A stretch of DNA of 64,000 nucleotides. Origin: Pseudomonas pudica (GTDB lineage: Bacteria; Pseudomonadota; Gammaproteobacteria; Pseudomonadales; Pseudomonadaceae). The translations under genes were made by a program, and so were the position numbers. The DNA lies in the NCBI RefSeq assembly GCF_015680405.1, contig NZ_JADLJS010000003.1, forward strand, positions 186,001 through 250,000, written 5' to 3'. Under the pieces are notes generated by a model. The model worked only from the letters and a program-made list of their open reading frames with translations, searched no databases and was not told the origin of the DNA. How positions within the stretch are numbered: position 1 is the stretch's first letter; each line of letters opens with the position of its first letter. Positions 1 to 9,319 of the stretch are shown here, piece after piece.

Positions 1-1900
1 CCTCGGTGGGCACCGCTTCGGCCAGCGCCTGGCGCAGGTTGTCCAGCCGCAGGGGCTTGGCCAGCACTCCCTGCATGCCGGCATCCAGGTACCCTGGCAC
101 TTGCCCCGGTTGCACGCCAGCCGTCAGTGCCAGGACCCGGCTGTGGCGGTTCGGCCCGGGCGTGGCACGCAGTTGCCGGCAAAGCTCCACCCCGCTCATG
201 CCGGGCAGGTGCACGTCGAGCAGGATCAGGTCGAAGCGCCGCTGCGCGCAGGCCAGCAGGGCTTGCCCGGCGTCCTCGGCAAAGCTCACCCGGTGGCCAT
301 CGCGCAGCAGCAACCCACCGGCCACCTCGCGGTTCAATTCCACGTCCTCGACTAGCAGGATGTCCAGGCTTGCCAGGGGCGAAGGGGCTGGTGAGTTGGC
401 CTTCACTGGCTGCCCGCAGGCCATGTCGAGTTCGAACCAGAAGCGACTCCCCTGTCCTTGCACGCTGTCCAGGCCAATGCAGCCCCCCAGTTTTTCTACC
501 AGATGCTTGCAGATCGCCAGGCCCAGGCCGGTGCCGCCATAGCGCCGGGCCACCTCCTCGCTGGCCTGGACGAAGCGGTCGAAGACCCTGGCCTGCACAG
601 CCGGCTCGATGCCGATGCCATTGTCGCTGACCGACACCCGCACGCGCTGCGCGCCCTGGTCACTGGCCAGTACCTGCACCACAAGCCGCACCTGGCCGTG
701 TTCGGTGAACTTGATGGCATTGGCCAGCAGGTTGCTGAGCACCTGGCGCAGGTACTGTTCGGCACCGTGCTGGTACTCGGCCAATTGCTCGTCGATGTGC
801 AGCTGCAGGGCGTCGCCATTGTCCCTGGCCATGGGTTCGAGCAGCGTCAGCACTTCCTGGCACAACTGGCGTAGCGAGAATCCGACCAGCTCGGCGCGGC
901 TCTCGCCTTCCTCGAGCCGGGCGAAATACAGCACTTCGTTGAGAATCGCCAGCAGCCCCTCGCCGGCCTTGTACAAGGCCTCGACGCGCTGACGGTCGGC
1001 CACCTCCAGCCGGCCGCCGCGCAGCAGCTCGGCCATGCCGAGAATGCCGTTGAGCGGTGTGCGCAACTCATGGCTCATGGTCGCCAGAAAGCGTGACTTG
1101 GCCAGGTTGGCGGCTTCGGCCTCGTCCTTGGCCCGGGCCAGGCTGGCGGTGCGCCGCTCGACCATGGCCTGCAGTTCGTCGCGCTTGTCCTGCAGCGCCA
1201 GACGGTCGCGCTCGCGGCGCTCGATGTCGCTGAGGATGGCGCGGCGCATGTCATCCAGGGCATTGGCCACGGTATCGATCTCGTCCGGGCGTGTCGACGG
1301 GCGGCGCCCCAGGCGCAATGGTTCCTGCCACTGGCCGGCACCAATTCGCCGGGCGAACTCGGCCATCACTTGCAGGTGGCGGGTGACCAGGCGATAGAAC
1401 AGCCCCGACAGTGCCACCGCCAGGCCACACAGGAACACGCCCATCCACAGCAGGCTGGCAAGGCCAGTGGCATACAGCCGCCTGTGCACCGCGCCCAGGT
1501 CGATGCTCACTTCCAGCTCGCCAAGGTGCCTGGCCGGCCCCGAGGGCGGCTGGTAATCGAGGGGGAAGCGTTCGATGCGCAGCGGCCCCTTGGGCTCGGC
1601 GGCGCCGCGCAGCAGCTGGAAATCGTCGCTGACCAGGCGCACCCGGGCGACATCGGAAAAGTCCACCAGGCCGCGCAGTTGTGTGTCCAGCTGGGCCTCG
1701 TCCAGGTCCCACAGGCTGCGCTCCAGGCTGGCCAGGTAACCGGCGCGGATCAACGCCATGCGCGCCTCGATATCGCGCATCTCGCGGCGGTACTCGAAAT
1801 ACAGCTGCACCGAGCTGGCCAGCACGGTGAAGCACAGGCTGAACAGCAGGATGAACAGCAGCAGGCGGCGCAGCAAGCCATCGGTGCGCAGGCGGATCAT
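1..1900 (-). CDS. Hybrid sensor histidine kinase, 3' part beyond the window
   Basis: This is a membrane sensor kinase that passes phosphate to the response regulator encoded first in the same operon. The start ATG (1898-1900) overlaps the stop of the upstream binding-protein gene as ATGA. Translated from there it shows a first membrane segment at about residues 10-32, a periplasmic region, a second segment at about 147-170, a HAMP-like linker, and an H-box [11 protein letters not shown] with His277. An ATPase domain follows with a [10 protein letters not shown]-box, then a receiver domain from about residue 512 with Asp562 in LLDVHLPGM. The frame is open at base 1, so the end of the receiver and any Hpt domain are not visible. 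The order regulator, periplasmic binding protein, hybrid kinase recalls TorR/TorT/TorS. The signal sensed is unknown. Confidence 0.9.
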   Translation of the reverse strand, partial: MIRLRTDGLLRRLLLFILLFSLCFTVLASSVQLYFEYRREMRDIEARMALIRAGYLASLERSLWDLDEAQLDTQLRGLVDFSDVARVRLVSDDFQLLRGAAEPKGPLRIERFPLDYQPPSGPARHLGELEVSIDLGAVHRRLYATGLASLLWMGVFLCGLAVALSGLFYRLVTRHLQVMAEFARRIGAGQWQEPLRLGRRPSTRPDEIDTVANALDDMRRAILSDIERRERDRLALQDKRDELQAMVERRTASLARAKDEAEAANLAKSRFLATMSHELRTPLNGILGMAELLRGGRLEVADRQRVEALYKAGEGLLAILNEVLYFARLEEGESRAELVGFSLRQLCQEVLTLLEPMARDNGDALQLHIDEQLAEYQHGAEQYLRQVLSNLLANAIKFTEHGQVRLVVQVLASDQGAQRVRVSVSDNGIGIEPAVQARVFDRFVQASEEVARRYGGTGLGLAICKHLVEKLGGCIGLDSVQGQGSRFWFELDMACGQPVKANSPAPSPLASLDILLVEDVELNREVAGGLLLRDGHRVSFAEDAGQALLACAQRRFDLILLDVHLPGMSGVELCRQLRATPGPNRHSRVLALTAGVQPGQVPGYLDAGMQGVLAKPLRLDNLRQALAEAVPTE

Positions 1901-2673
1901 CGGGAGTCCGCCGGCAGGTTGACCATGTCGCGGTAGGTCACTTCGCTCTGCTCCAGCCAGCGCTCGATCTCGCCGGTCTGGTTCATGCGCAGCAACTGCG
2001 CGTCGATTTCGTCCATATGCTGGCTCAAAGGCGATTGCCGTGATATCGCAACGCGCAGGTAGTCCACGCTCAGGGCCGTGGGCAATACGCGGATGTCCTG
2101 CGCCCCGGGCAGGTTTTCGATGAACAGCTGACCGGTGCGCCGCTCCTGGATCACGTAGTCGATGCGCCCACGGATCAGCTTGCCGAAGTTCTGCTGACTG
2201 GACGACACCCGTTCGATGTTCTGGTGGCGGGCGACGAAGCGGTCGAAATCGGCGCCGTAGCTTTCCCCGTAAAGCAGGCCGCCGCGGTAGCCGGCCAGGT
2301 CCTCCAGGCGCTGGAACTGCACTGGCCGCAGGCGGTTGTAGAACACCGCCACTTCCTCACGCACCACCGGCACCGTGGAAAAGCGCATGCGTTGGTCACG
2401 CTGGTCGCTGTTGTAGGCCAGCACCACGTCCACCCGCCCGGCAGCGGCGTCCATCAGGCAGCGCTTCCAGTTGCCCAGCACCACGGTCTGCACTTCGTAG
2501 CCCATGCGCGCGAACAGCTCTCGCACCACGGTGGGGGCCAGGCCACGCACCTGGTGGCCGTCACTCCAGGAAATCGGCGGGTACACCGGGTAGTCGCAAT
2601 AGCGCACTGGCTGCCTTGCACTGGCTTGCAAGGCGAACAATGCCAAGGCCAGCACCCAGGCTCTGCGGGTCAT
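1897..2673 (-). CDS. Periplasmic solute-binding protein (SBP_bac_3 type), probable co-sensor
   Basis: The 258-residue protein has an N-terminal signal peptide (hydrophobic stretch after MTRRAW, cleavage likely after ASA) and the two-lobed amino-acid-binding-protein pattern, with an early RYCDYPVYPPISW segment. No permease or ATPase gene is near. It overlaps the regulator gene before it and the kinase gene after it by 4 bases each (ATGA). I therefore infer that it presents a ligand to the kinase periplasmic domain rather than feeding a transporter. The family assignment rests on overall sequence pattern; the ligand cannot be told from the sequence. Confidence 0.82.
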   Translation of the reverse strand: MTRRAWVLALALFALQASARQPVRYCDYPVYPPISWSDGHQVRGLAPTVVRELFARMGYEVQTVVLGNWKRCLMDAAAGRVDVVLAYNSDQRDQRMRFSTVPVVREEVAVFYNRLRPVQFQRLEDLAGYRGGLLYGESYGADFDRFVARHQNIERVSSSQQNFGKLIRGRIDYVIQERRTGQLFIENLPGAQDIRVLPTALSVDYLRVAISRQSPLSQHMDEIDAQLLRMNQTGEIERWLEQSEVTYRDMVNLPADSR

Positions 2674-3386
2674 GCCGCCACGCTGGCGGTGAACAGGTAG
2701 CCGGTGCCGTGGATGGTGATGATCAGCTGGGGCTCGGCCGGGTCATCGTGCAACTTGCGCCGCAGGCGGCCGACCAGCACGTCGATGGAGCGGTCGTTGG
2801 GTACCCACTCGCGGTTGCGGATCTGGTCCATCAGCTGGTCGCGGCTGAGAGTATGGCCGCTGTTGCGCAGGAACACGCTGAGCAGCTGAAACTCGCCATG
2901 GGTCAGCAGGGTTTGCCCGCCACGGGCGTCTATCAGCCGTCGGCGGTCGGTGTCCAGCGCCCAGTCGGCGAACTGCTTCAGCGATTGCGCGCAGGCCGGC
3001 GCCGGGTGCACCTCGCGGGCATGGCGCACGCGGCGGATCAGGTTCTTGGCGCGGGACACCAGTTCGCGGGGGTTGAGCGGCTTGATCACGTAGTCGTCGG
3101 CGCCGCATTCCAGGCCGACGATACGGTCGATATCGTCGTTGCGGCCGGTGATGAGGATGATGCCGACCTCCGAACGCACCCGCAGCTCGCGGGTCAGGGT
3201 GAGGCCGTCCTTGCCGGGCAGACGGATATCCAGCAGCACCAGGTCGACATCCTGGCTGCCGAGCAGGGCTTCGGCCTTTTCCGCGGTGTCGGCGCAGTGC
3301 ACGTCATAGCCTTCCTGGGACAGATAGGCCTGCAGCAAGTCACGAATAAGCGGATCGTCATCGACGATCAATACCCGAGGCGTCAT
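2670..3386 (-). CDS. OmpR/TorR-family response regulator
   Basis: The 238-residue protein has an N-terminal receiver domain with acidic pocket DDD at 9-11, phosphoacceptor Asp53 (LLDIRLPGKDG) and GADDYVIKPL carrying the conserved Lys. A C-terminal winged-helix DNA-binding domain (VLVGRLRRKL, GTGYLF ending) follows. The stretch TRELRVRSEVGIILITGRNDD is close to what is known of TorR/ArcA-type regulators. It is the first gene of a three-gene minus-strand operon with the binding protein and hybrid kinase. Its ribosome binding site is weak (AGAGAC about 12 bases upstream). Targets are not known. Confidence 0.92.
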   Translation of the reverse strand: MTPRVLIVDDDPLIRDLLQAYLSQEGYDVHCADTAEKAEALLGSQDVDLVLLDIRLPGKDGLTLTRELRVRSEVGIILITGRNDDIDRIVGLECGADDYVIKPLNPRELVSRAKNLIRRVRHAREVHPAPACAQSLKQFADWALDTDRRRLIDARGGQTLLTHGEFQLLSVFLRNSGHTLSRDQLMDQIRNREWVPNDRSIDVLVGRLRRKLHDDPAEPQLIITIHGTGYLFTASVAA

Positions 3387-3462
3387 TGCGTGTCGTCTCT
3401 TTTTTTTTATTGGTTTGTTCTACACACTCGCGACAGCAGCGTACTCGTTACTGAACAGGCGA

Positions 3463-4107
3463 TCAACAGCCCTCCGGCAGGCTGAAGCGGCGCCGGCCAC
3501 CGGCCTGCAGGCCATCGACCCAGGCCTCGCAGATCAGCACGCCCTGCTCGGGGGTGAAGGTACCGGGGTTGAGCCCCGACTCCAGCCACAGGCCATCGAG
3601 CAAGGCGCTCAGGCTGATGGCCGCCAGGTCGGCATCGAAGCCCTGCCAGCCCTCCTCCCCGGCCAGCGTGGCCAGCAGCCCGCTCAGTTCATTGCGGTAT
3701 TCGCCATAGGAATGGTCATGCACCTGGTTGATCGCATCGGCGGTCTTCACCGCGCCCCAGAACGCCAGCCAGGCGTCGAGCAATTGCGGGTCGAGCAGCT
3801 CGGCGCAGAACGAGGCGCGGAAGAACGCCGACAACCGTTCGCGGGCATTGGGCGCAGCCTGGGCCATGGCCTCGCGCAGCAGGCCCATCACTCGGCCGGT
3901 GACCGCCATGTAGGCTTCGGCCACCAGCTCATCCTTGCCTGCATAGTGATGGCTGATCAACCCGACCGAAACTCCGGCCTCGGCCGAAATCTTGCGGATC
4001 GACGCGCCCTGGAAGCCATGGCGCTTGAGGCATGCCAGGGTTGCCTCGACCAGGTTGGCTTTGCGCAATTCCGGCAGCATGCGGTGGTAGCGGGCTTCCT
4101 GGTTCAT
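3463..4107 (-). CDS. TetR/AcrR-family regulator, BetI-like
   Basis: The protein has 214 residues from the ATG at 4105-4107. The frame stays open for another 945 bases upstream, but that part lies antisense to the enoyl-CoA hydratase gene and has no family similarity. The N-terminal helix-turn-helix (ASIRKISAEAGVSVGLISHHYAGKDEL) and the C-terminal half (WLAFWGAVK, ALLDGLWLESG) match the BetI type of TetR repressor. No betaine genes lie nearby. It is divergent from the enoyl-CoA hydratase gene with about 100 bases between starts, so it probably represses that gene and itself. The inducer may be an acyl-CoA or a small organic ligand; this is inference. Confidence 0.85.
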   Translation of the reverse strand: MNQEARYHRMLPELRKANLVEATLACLKRHGFQGASIRKISAEAGVSVGLISHHYAGKDELVAEAYMAVTGRVMGLLREAMAQAAPNARERLSAFFRASFCAELLDPQLLDAWLAFWGAVKTADAINQVHDHSYGEYRNELSGLLATLAGEEGWQGFDADLAAISLSALLDGLWLESGLNPGTFTPEQGVLICEAWVDGLQAGGRRRFSLPEGC

Positions 4108-4190
4108 CGGCGGCTCTCGGGCTATGGGCTGGGCTGAACGACTGTACAACAAGCCGGACTGCGTGATAAACCCTTGCCACCCTTGCCTAC

Positions 4191-4198
4191 AACAACAA
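4191..4198 (+). promoter_or_regulatory. Crc/Hfq catabolite-activity (CA) motif before enoyl-CoA hydratase gene
   Basis: AACAACAA fits the AANAANAA consensus for Hfq/Crc binding in Pseudomonas and sits 12 bases before the ATG at 4210, where bound Hfq-Crc would cover the ribosome binding region. A near-identical leader (TTGCC-AACAACAACAAAA) precedes glcD at 58050. Translational repression during growth on preferred carbon sources is inferred. Confidence 0.6.
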
Positions 4199-4209
4199 AA
4201 GCGGCTGCC

Positions 4210-4956
4210 ATGAACGACCTGATCACACGTGACCTGGACCAGGGCCTGCTGACCCTGGCCTTCAACCGCCCCGACAAGCTCAACGCCTTGAACACCGCCA
4301 TGTACCAACGGCTGGGCGACCTGCTGCTGGCGGCAGGTGAAGACCCTGATGTCGAAGCCATCATCATCACCGGTGGGCCGCACTGCTTCAGCGCCGGCAA
4401 TGACTTGCGCGACTTCCTCGACAACCCGCCTGCCGACCTGGACAGCCCGGTGTTCCGCCTGATGCGGGTGGTGATGGGCCTGGACAAACCGCTGATTGCC
4501 GCGGTCAGTGGTGCGGCAATCGGCATTGGCGCCACCTTGCTGTTGCATTGCGACCAGGTACTGGTCAGCCGTACCACCAAGCTGCGCATCCCTTTCGCGC
4601 CCTTGGGCGTGTGCCCAGAGTTCGGTTCCAGCCTGCTGCTGCCGCGTTTGCTTGGCCATGCCCGGGCAGCTCGCCTGCTGTTGGCAAACGAGTTGCTCGA
4701 CGGCGCACAGGTGGTGGCCTGGGGGCTGGCCAATGAACTGCATGAAGACGGGGAACAGTGCCTGGCGGCTGCCCGGCGCCTGGCCCGCCAGCTGCAAGGC
4801 TACCCGCAGGCGGCGCTGCGCATCAGCAAGCGGCTGCTCAAGGATGGCCAACGGGCCGAGCTTGAGACGACAGTGGCGCGGGAGGCCCGGTTGTTCATCG
4901 AGTGCTTGCGCACTGAAGAAGCGCGAGCGGTGTTGCGAGGGTTGATCAAGGATTGA
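4210..4956 (+). CDS. Enoyl-CoA hydratase/isomerase (crotonase) family protein
   Basis: The 248-residue protein has the crotonase fold signatures: an oxyanion-hole region FSAGNDLRDF and the helix-dipole region GAAIGIGATLLLHCD. The catalytic segment reads VCPEFGSSLLLPRLLG. The Glu in PEFGSS matches the position of the single catalytic acid in delta3,delta2-enoyl-CoA isomerases better than the two-Glu arrangement of true hydratases, so an isomerase or an atypical crotonase is plausible. The start at 4210 is chosen over an upstream in-frame codon at 4174 because it begins at the conserved N-terminus and follows the CA motif. It is likely controlled by the divergent TetR protein and by Crc. Confidence 0.85.
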   Translation: MNDLITRDLDQGLLTLAFNRPDKLNALNTAMYQRLGDLLLAAGEDPDVEAIIITGGPHCFSAGNDLRDFLDNPPADLDSPVFRLMRVVMGLDKPLIAAVSGAAIGIGATLLLHCDQVLVSRTTKLRIPFAPLGVCPEFGSSLLLPRLLGHARAARLLLANELLDGAQVVAWGLANELHEDGEQCLAAARRLARQLQGYPQAALRISKRLLKDGQRAELETTVAREARLFIECLRTEEARAVLRGLIKD

Positions 4957-4962
4957 AAACCT

Positions 4963-5121
4963 GGGGCCGCGTTGCGGCCCATCGCCGGCAAGCCAGTTGC
5001 TCCCACCACAAATATCGCTCGCTTGAAGCGTCCTTTGTAGGAGCAGCCTCACTGAACCGATGAGCCCTGGGTTGTTCCATGACAGCTGGCTTGCCGGCGA
5101 TGGGCTGCAACGCAGCCCCGG
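4963..5121. repeat. Inverted pair of REP-like elements
   Basis: The left arm (GGGGCCGCGTTGCGGCCC then ATCGCCGGCAAGCCAG) and the right arm (CTGGCTTGCCGGCGAT then GGGCTGCAACGCAGCCCC, from 5085) are inverted copies about 80 bases apart. They lie between the ends of two convergent genes, so they may also end transcription from both sides. A single copy of the same subtype occurs at 56521-56562. Confidence 0.7.
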
Positions 5122-5146
5122 TAAAACTCAGAAACCCCCAGTATTG

Positions 5147-6202
5147 CTAATAGCCGGTCATCTCCAGATACCCACGCCCACCCGCACTCCCGGTCAAGCG
5201 TACCGGCCCCTCCCAATACGGGAACCGCGTTTCCATCCAGGCTTGCGATTCCACAGCCTCGACCTGTACATCCACGCCATGCCCCGGCACCTGCACCCGC
5301 CATCGCGTCGGCACCTGCTTGCCGTTCTTCTGCCGGGCCCAGGCCAGCGCCTGCAGCTGGATCTGCGCACCCTGCAGTGCCACCACCTTACCCTGCGGGC
5401 CAACCCAGGTCCCGGCGCGATACGCCTGCCCCTGCACTTCGCGCACCTGGAACAGCATCAATCGGGCACCACTGTCCAGGTGCAGGGAAAACCAGTCCCA
5501 ACCCGTCTGCCCGGCAGCCAGCGGCTGGCTGCTCCATTCCCGGTCCAGCCAGGCCAGGCCGCTGACTGCAATGCATTGGCCGTCACGCTGCACTTCCCCA
5601 CTCACCCGATAGAACGGCTGACTGTAATAGTACGAAGCCTGTCCCTTGCCGGACTTCTCGCTGTAGCCCTGGTCCCCGTGCAGCACCAAGGGCCGCTCGC
5701 TGTGCAGTTGCAGGTCATAGCGAAAGCCGTCACCACCGGCGAGCATTTGCAGATTTTCGATGCCACTGCTGCCCTGCAACGACCAGTCATTGATCCACGC
5801 CCGGAACGGCTGGGCCTGCACGCCGGCCTGGCCGATACCTCCACGCGCCAAGGTTTCGCCGAACTGATGGCCACCGGGACCGGTCAACGCCGCATGTCCC
5901 ATCCACAGGTTCGGGCTGTTCCAGCCGGCAGTCTCGGGGCCTGGGCGCAGGGCCGAGCGAAACAGCGTCCACTGCGCGCCCCAGTCCCGCCCCAGGAAGT
6001 CCTGGAGGTTGGCGGTGACATACCACCATTCGATGCGAAAGCCATCGTGGGCCCCGTGGTCACGCGGAAATTCCAGGCGATGGCCGCGGCTTACCTGGCT
6101 GAATTCGCCCGCCTGCTGCCCGAGCCCGGCATAGCTCTGCTCGGCGGGCTGGTCACAGCCGCCGAGCAACCCACACAGCAACAGCCAGGCGCTACGTTTC
6201 AT
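5147..6202 (-). CDS. AttH/CrtC-family lipocalin-like lipoprotein
   Basis: The 351-residue protein starts MKRSAWLLLCGLLGGC, a lipoprotein signal peptide with the lipidated Cys at residue 16. The mature part has FRIEWWYVTANLQD, LDREWSSQPLAAGQTGWDW and other features of the CrtC N-terminal lipocalin domain family (PF07143). Members of that family accompany ABC transporters of the AttFGH type. The gene start overlaps the permease stop by 11 bases, so translation is coupled. A role in extracting or carrying a lipid-like compound to the envelope is inferred. The older name hydroxyneurosporene synthase for this family should not be taken as function here, since no carotenoid genes are present. Confidence 0.82.
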   Translation of the reverse strand: MKRSAWLLLCGLLGGCDQPAEQSYAGLGQQAGEFSQVSRGHRLEFPRDHGAHDGFRIEWWYVTANLQDFLGRDWGAQWTLFRSALRPGPETAGWNSPNLWMGHAALTGPGGHQFGETLARGGIGQAGVQAQPFRAWINDWSLQGSSGIENLQMLAGGDGFRYDLQLHSERPLVLHGDQGYSEKSGKGQASYYYSQPFYRVSGEVQRDGQCIAVSGLAWLDREWSSQPLAAGQTGWDWFSLHLDSGARLMLFQVREVQGQAYRAGTWVGPQGKVVALQGAQIQLQALAWARQKNGKQVPTRWRVQVPGHGVDVQVEAVESQAWMETRFPYWEGPVRLTGSAGGRGYLEMTGY

Positions 6203-8654
6203 CGGCAAACGGCCTCAACAGTTCGCGCGGCTGGCGACGCGCCAGCTGCCACAGTGGCCAGGCGCTGGCCAACAGGCTGGTAAGCACGCCCAGCAGTGTC
6301 AGGTGCAGCAGTTGCCCAGGGAACACGTAGAGCGGCAAACGCCAGCCGAATGCCTGCACGTTCACCACCGCTACCAGGCACCAGGCCAGCAGGATGCCCA
6401 GCGGGATCGCCAGCAGCACGGTAAGGCTGCTCAGCAACAGTGTCTGCCCAAGGCTCAGCCACACCAGGTGCGTACGCCGCACACCCAGTGCCCACAGCGG
6501 CGCCAACTGGCGCAGGCGGGTCTGGCCCAGGGTCAGCAGGTTGATGAACAGCGCCACGCCTGCCACGCCAAGGGTGAGGCTGTTGAGCGCGGCAGTGGCG
6601 GCGAAGGTGCGGTTGAACACGTCGGTCGACCAACGTTTGAGACGCGCCTGATCGACCACGCGGCTGTCGTCCAGGGCAAAGCGCTGTTGCAATGCAGCCT
6701 CGAGCGCCGACACCTGATCGCCCACCAGATCGACACTCAAGCCGGTCAGGGTTGCCTGTGGCCAGTGCCCGCGCAGCCAGCCGGCGTTGACCAGCATGTG
6801 CCCTTTGGGGTTGCCATAATCGGCATAGATGCCCACAACGCTAAGGGCTGGCGAAGTGTCTGCAGGCAGCCTCAGGCGATCGCCCAGTCGCAGGTTCAGT
6901 CGCCTGGCCAGCTGTTCACTGAGCATCACGGCCTGCCCGGCAGCCAGTTGCTGCCAGGCGTGCTTTTGCTGCGCCAGCAATGGCCAGCGTGTGCGATAGA
7001 CGGGGTGATCGACGATGCCCTGGACCTGCACCGGCCAGCCCTGCAGCTGTGTTTCCTCACGCCAGCCGGGCAACACCACACCCACCGAAGGTTGCTGCCC
7101 AAGCCACTCGGCTATCTGCATGCCCTGGGCGGTGTCCCTTGGCGTGACATACAGGTCGGCGGACAGGCGCAAGTCAAGCCAGCCGACGAAGGTCTTGCGA
7201 AAGCCCTCGGTCATGCTGCCCACCCCGACACTGGCCGCCAGCGCCAGCAGCAGTGCCATCAACGCCAGGCTCAGGGCCGGCAATTGCTGGCGGCTGTCGG
7301 CGACGAACCATTGCGCCAAAGGCCGCCGGCAATGGCGCGCCAACCAGGCCAGCACCCGGTCGAGCAAGGCCGGTAGCAGCAGCGCCGCCGCCAGCAGCAA
7401 GCCTGCCAGCAGGCCGAACGCGCTGGGCAGGCTGTCGCCCAGCACGCCACAGCCCAGGGCCAGCAAAAGCAACAGGCCGGCCACCAGGGCCTGGCGCCGC
7501 AACCAAGGCCCCTGCGCCAACCGCCACGCCTGAGGTTGCGCCAGCGCCAGCAACGGCAACCGCGCCGCACGCAGTACACTGCCCAAACCCGCCAGCAGCG
7601 CCCCCAGCACGCTCATCAGCATGCCCAGCAGCCACCACCCTGCGGGCAGGCTCAGCGCCCCGGCGACCTGGGCGCCATACAGGCCGCGCAAGCTGGCGGC
7701 CACATCGGGCAGCAACCACGCGGCCAGCCCGTAACCACTGGCCACGCCGGCCAGCCCGCCCAGCACCGCGAACAGCCCCAGCTCCAGCACCAACGCGCAC
7801 AACAGGGTTTGCAGGCCGATGCCACAGGCGCGCAGGTTGCGGATCAGGCCGCGCCGCTGTTCCAGTGCCAGACCGATTGCGGCATGGGCTATGAACAGGC
7901 CGACGACGAACGCCAACAGGCCAAGGGCGGTCAGGTTGAGGTGGAAACTGTCGGTCAGCCGCTGCAAGCCGCCATCGTCCTGCCGGGGTTGCAGCTCAAG
8001 GTAAGGCGCGATATCCGCCGGCAGCGGCCTCGGCGTGCCGGCCACCAGCAGGCGCGACAACTGCCCGGGTGCATGCAGCAACGCCTGGGCATGGCCGATA
8101 TCCACTACGATCAACCCCGGGGCCAGCGCTGGCTGCAGAACCAACGGCGGCAGCAGTTGCCCTTCGCTGTCGCGTACTGACGCCCCGGGGCCTGCATTCA
8201 GCTGGCGCAAGGTGTCCGGCCCGACCCAGGCTTGCCCGGGCATGCCGACAAAGGCCTGCAGATCGAACGTTCCGGGCTGCACACCGGCGATGCTGCTGGC
8301 CGGCGGCAGGCTCAACGGCTCGATGCCGATCAACCGCACGCTGCGCGCCGGCTCACCAGCAAAGCGCAAGCGCCCTTCCAGTACCGGCGTCACCGCCCAG
8401 CCCTGCCTGCGCAACTGCACGTACAGTGCCTGGTCGAAGCGCTCGCCTCCCCGCGGCACCAGTTGCGCCTGCAACGGCCCGGCCAGCACGGCGCTGGCCC
8501 GGGCATAATCGCTGCGTGCCTGGCTGTTCAGCGCCTGCACGCCGGTCCACAGCGCCGTGGCCAGCCACAGGCCGGTGAAGATGCTGAAAAACTGCACGCG
8601 ATGGCGCCGCCAGTGGCTGAGCAGCGCCAGCAGGGCCAGCGATAGAAGCCTCAT
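6192..8654 (-). CDS. ABC transporter permease, FtsX/MacB type (duplicated)
   Basis: The 820-residue inner-membrane protein has an N-terminal membrane segment, a large soluble domain at about 45-250 and a first FtsX-like set of helices around 255-450. A second soluble domain (about 500-690) follows, then a final FtsX domain at about 700-810 (LNSLTLGVAGVALFINLLTLGQTRLRQLAPL). Two permease halves in one chain are typical of lipoprotein-releasing or AttG/YbbP-like systems, in which substrates are moved laterally rather than through a pore. The start at 8654 overlaps the ATPase stop as ATGA; an upstream in-frame start would overlap that gene much further. Confidence 0.88.
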   Translation of the reverse strand: MRLLSLALLALLSHWRRHRVQFFSIFTGLWLATALWTGVQALNSQARSDYARASAVLAGPLQAQLVPRGGERFDQALYVQLRRQGWAVTPVLEGRLRFAGEPARSVRLIGIEPLSLPPASSIAGVQPGTFDLQAFVGMPGQAWVGPDTLRQLNAGPGASVRDSEGQLLPPLVLQPALAPGLIVVDIGHAQALLHAPGQLSRLLVAGTPRPLPADIAPYLELQPRQDDGGLQRLTDSFHLNLTALGLLAFVVGLFIAHAAIGLALEQRRGLIRNLRACGIGLQTLLCALVLELGLFAVLGGLAGVASGYGLAAWLLPDVAASLRGLYGAQVAGALSLPAGWWLLGMLMSVLGALLAGLGSVLRAARLPLLALAQPQAWRLAQGPWLRRQALVAGLLLLLALGCGVLGDSLPSAFGLLAGLLLAAALLLPALLDRVLAWLARHCRRPLAQWFVADSRQQLPALSLALMALLLALAASVGVGSMTEGFRKTFVGWLDLRLSADLYVTPRDTAQGMQIAEWLGQQPSVGVVLPGWREETQLQGWPVQVQGIVDHPVYRTRWPLLAQQKHAWQQLAAGQAVMLSEQLARRLNLRLGDRLRLPADTSPALSVVGIYADYGNPKGHMLVNAGWLRGHWPQATLTGLSVDLVGDQVSALEAALQQRFALDDSRVVDQARLKRWSTDVFNRTFAATAALNSLTLGVAGVALFINLLTLGQTRLRQLAPLWALGVRRTHLVWLSLGQTLLLSSLTVLLAIPLGILLAWCLVAVVNVQAFGWRLPLYVFPGQLLHLTLLGVLTSLLASAWPLWQLARRQPRELLRPFADET

Positions 8655-9319
8655 CCGCCCAGCTCGGGCCGCACGCGGCCGGCCTGCAGGTAACAACACT
8701 GCTGCAAGCGCGCCGCCAGCCGCGGGCTGTGGGTCACCAACAGCACCCCACTGCCAGCCTCGGCGACCAGCTGCAACAGCAGGCTCAACACCTCATCGCT
8801 GCTGGCTTCATCAAGGCTGCCGGTGGGTTCGTCGGCCAGCAACCAGGCCGGGCGTCCGGCCAGGGCGCGGCCGATGGCAACCCGCTGTTGCTGGCCGCCA
8901 GACAACTGCTCCGGGTAACGCGCCAGCAAATTTGCCAGCCCCAGGCGCTGCGCCAGGTACGCCAGCCAATCGGGATCATGCCGAGCGGCCAGCCGGGCCT
9001 GAAACGCAAGGTTGGCCCCCACGTCCAGGCTGCTGATCAGATTGTACTGCTGGAACACCAGGCCGATGCCCTCCCGCCGCCACAGCGCCAGCGACGCCTC
9101 GGAACGGCTGTCGAGCGGGGTGTCGTCGATCAGGATGCGGCCACTGTCGGCACGGTCCAGACCGGCCACCAGGTGCAGTAACGTACTCTTGCCGCTGCCC
9201 GACTCGCCCATCAGCGCCAGGCTGCTGCCGCGCGCCAGGCGCAGGTCGACACCCTGCAGCACGGGGAGCGGGCCCTGGGGGGTGGGGAATGATTTGTGCA
9301 GTTGCTCGATGACCAGCAT
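8651..9319 (-). CDS. ABC transporter ATP-binding protein, LolD/MacB type
   Basis: The 222-residue ATPase has Walker A GESGSGKST, the signature LSGGQQQRVAIGRAL, Walker B WLLADEPTGSLDE and the switch His in LLVTHS. It is first in the operon ATPase-permease-lipoprotein. The Q-loop region (GLVFQQYNLI) fits the LolD/MacB/FtsE subclass that drives FtsX-type permeases. Together the three genes match the AttE/F-G-H arrangement. The substrate is unknown. Confidence 0.92.
   Translation of the reverse strand: MLVIEQLHKSFPTPQGPLPVLQGVDLRLARGSSLALMGESGSGKSTLLHLVAGLDRADSGRILIDDTPLDSRSEASLALWRREGIGLVFQQYNLISSLDVGANLAFQARLAARHDPDWLAYLAQRLGLANLLARYPEQLSGGQQQRVAIGRALAGRPAWLLADEPTGSLDEASSDEVLSLLLQLVAEAGSGVLLVTHSPRLAARLQQCCYLQAGRVRPELGG

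Noticed and set aside
4108..5052. Upstream extension of the BetI-like regulator frame to 529 residues
   Set aside because: The extension is antisense to the enoyl-CoA hydratase gene and has no helix-turn-helix or other fold; the conserved TetR start is at 4107.
5147..6202. Carotenoid 1,2-hydratase (CrtC) function
   Set aside because: Similarity is to the lipocalin-like N-terminal domain family only; no carotenoid genes are present, and the operon partner is an ABC permease.
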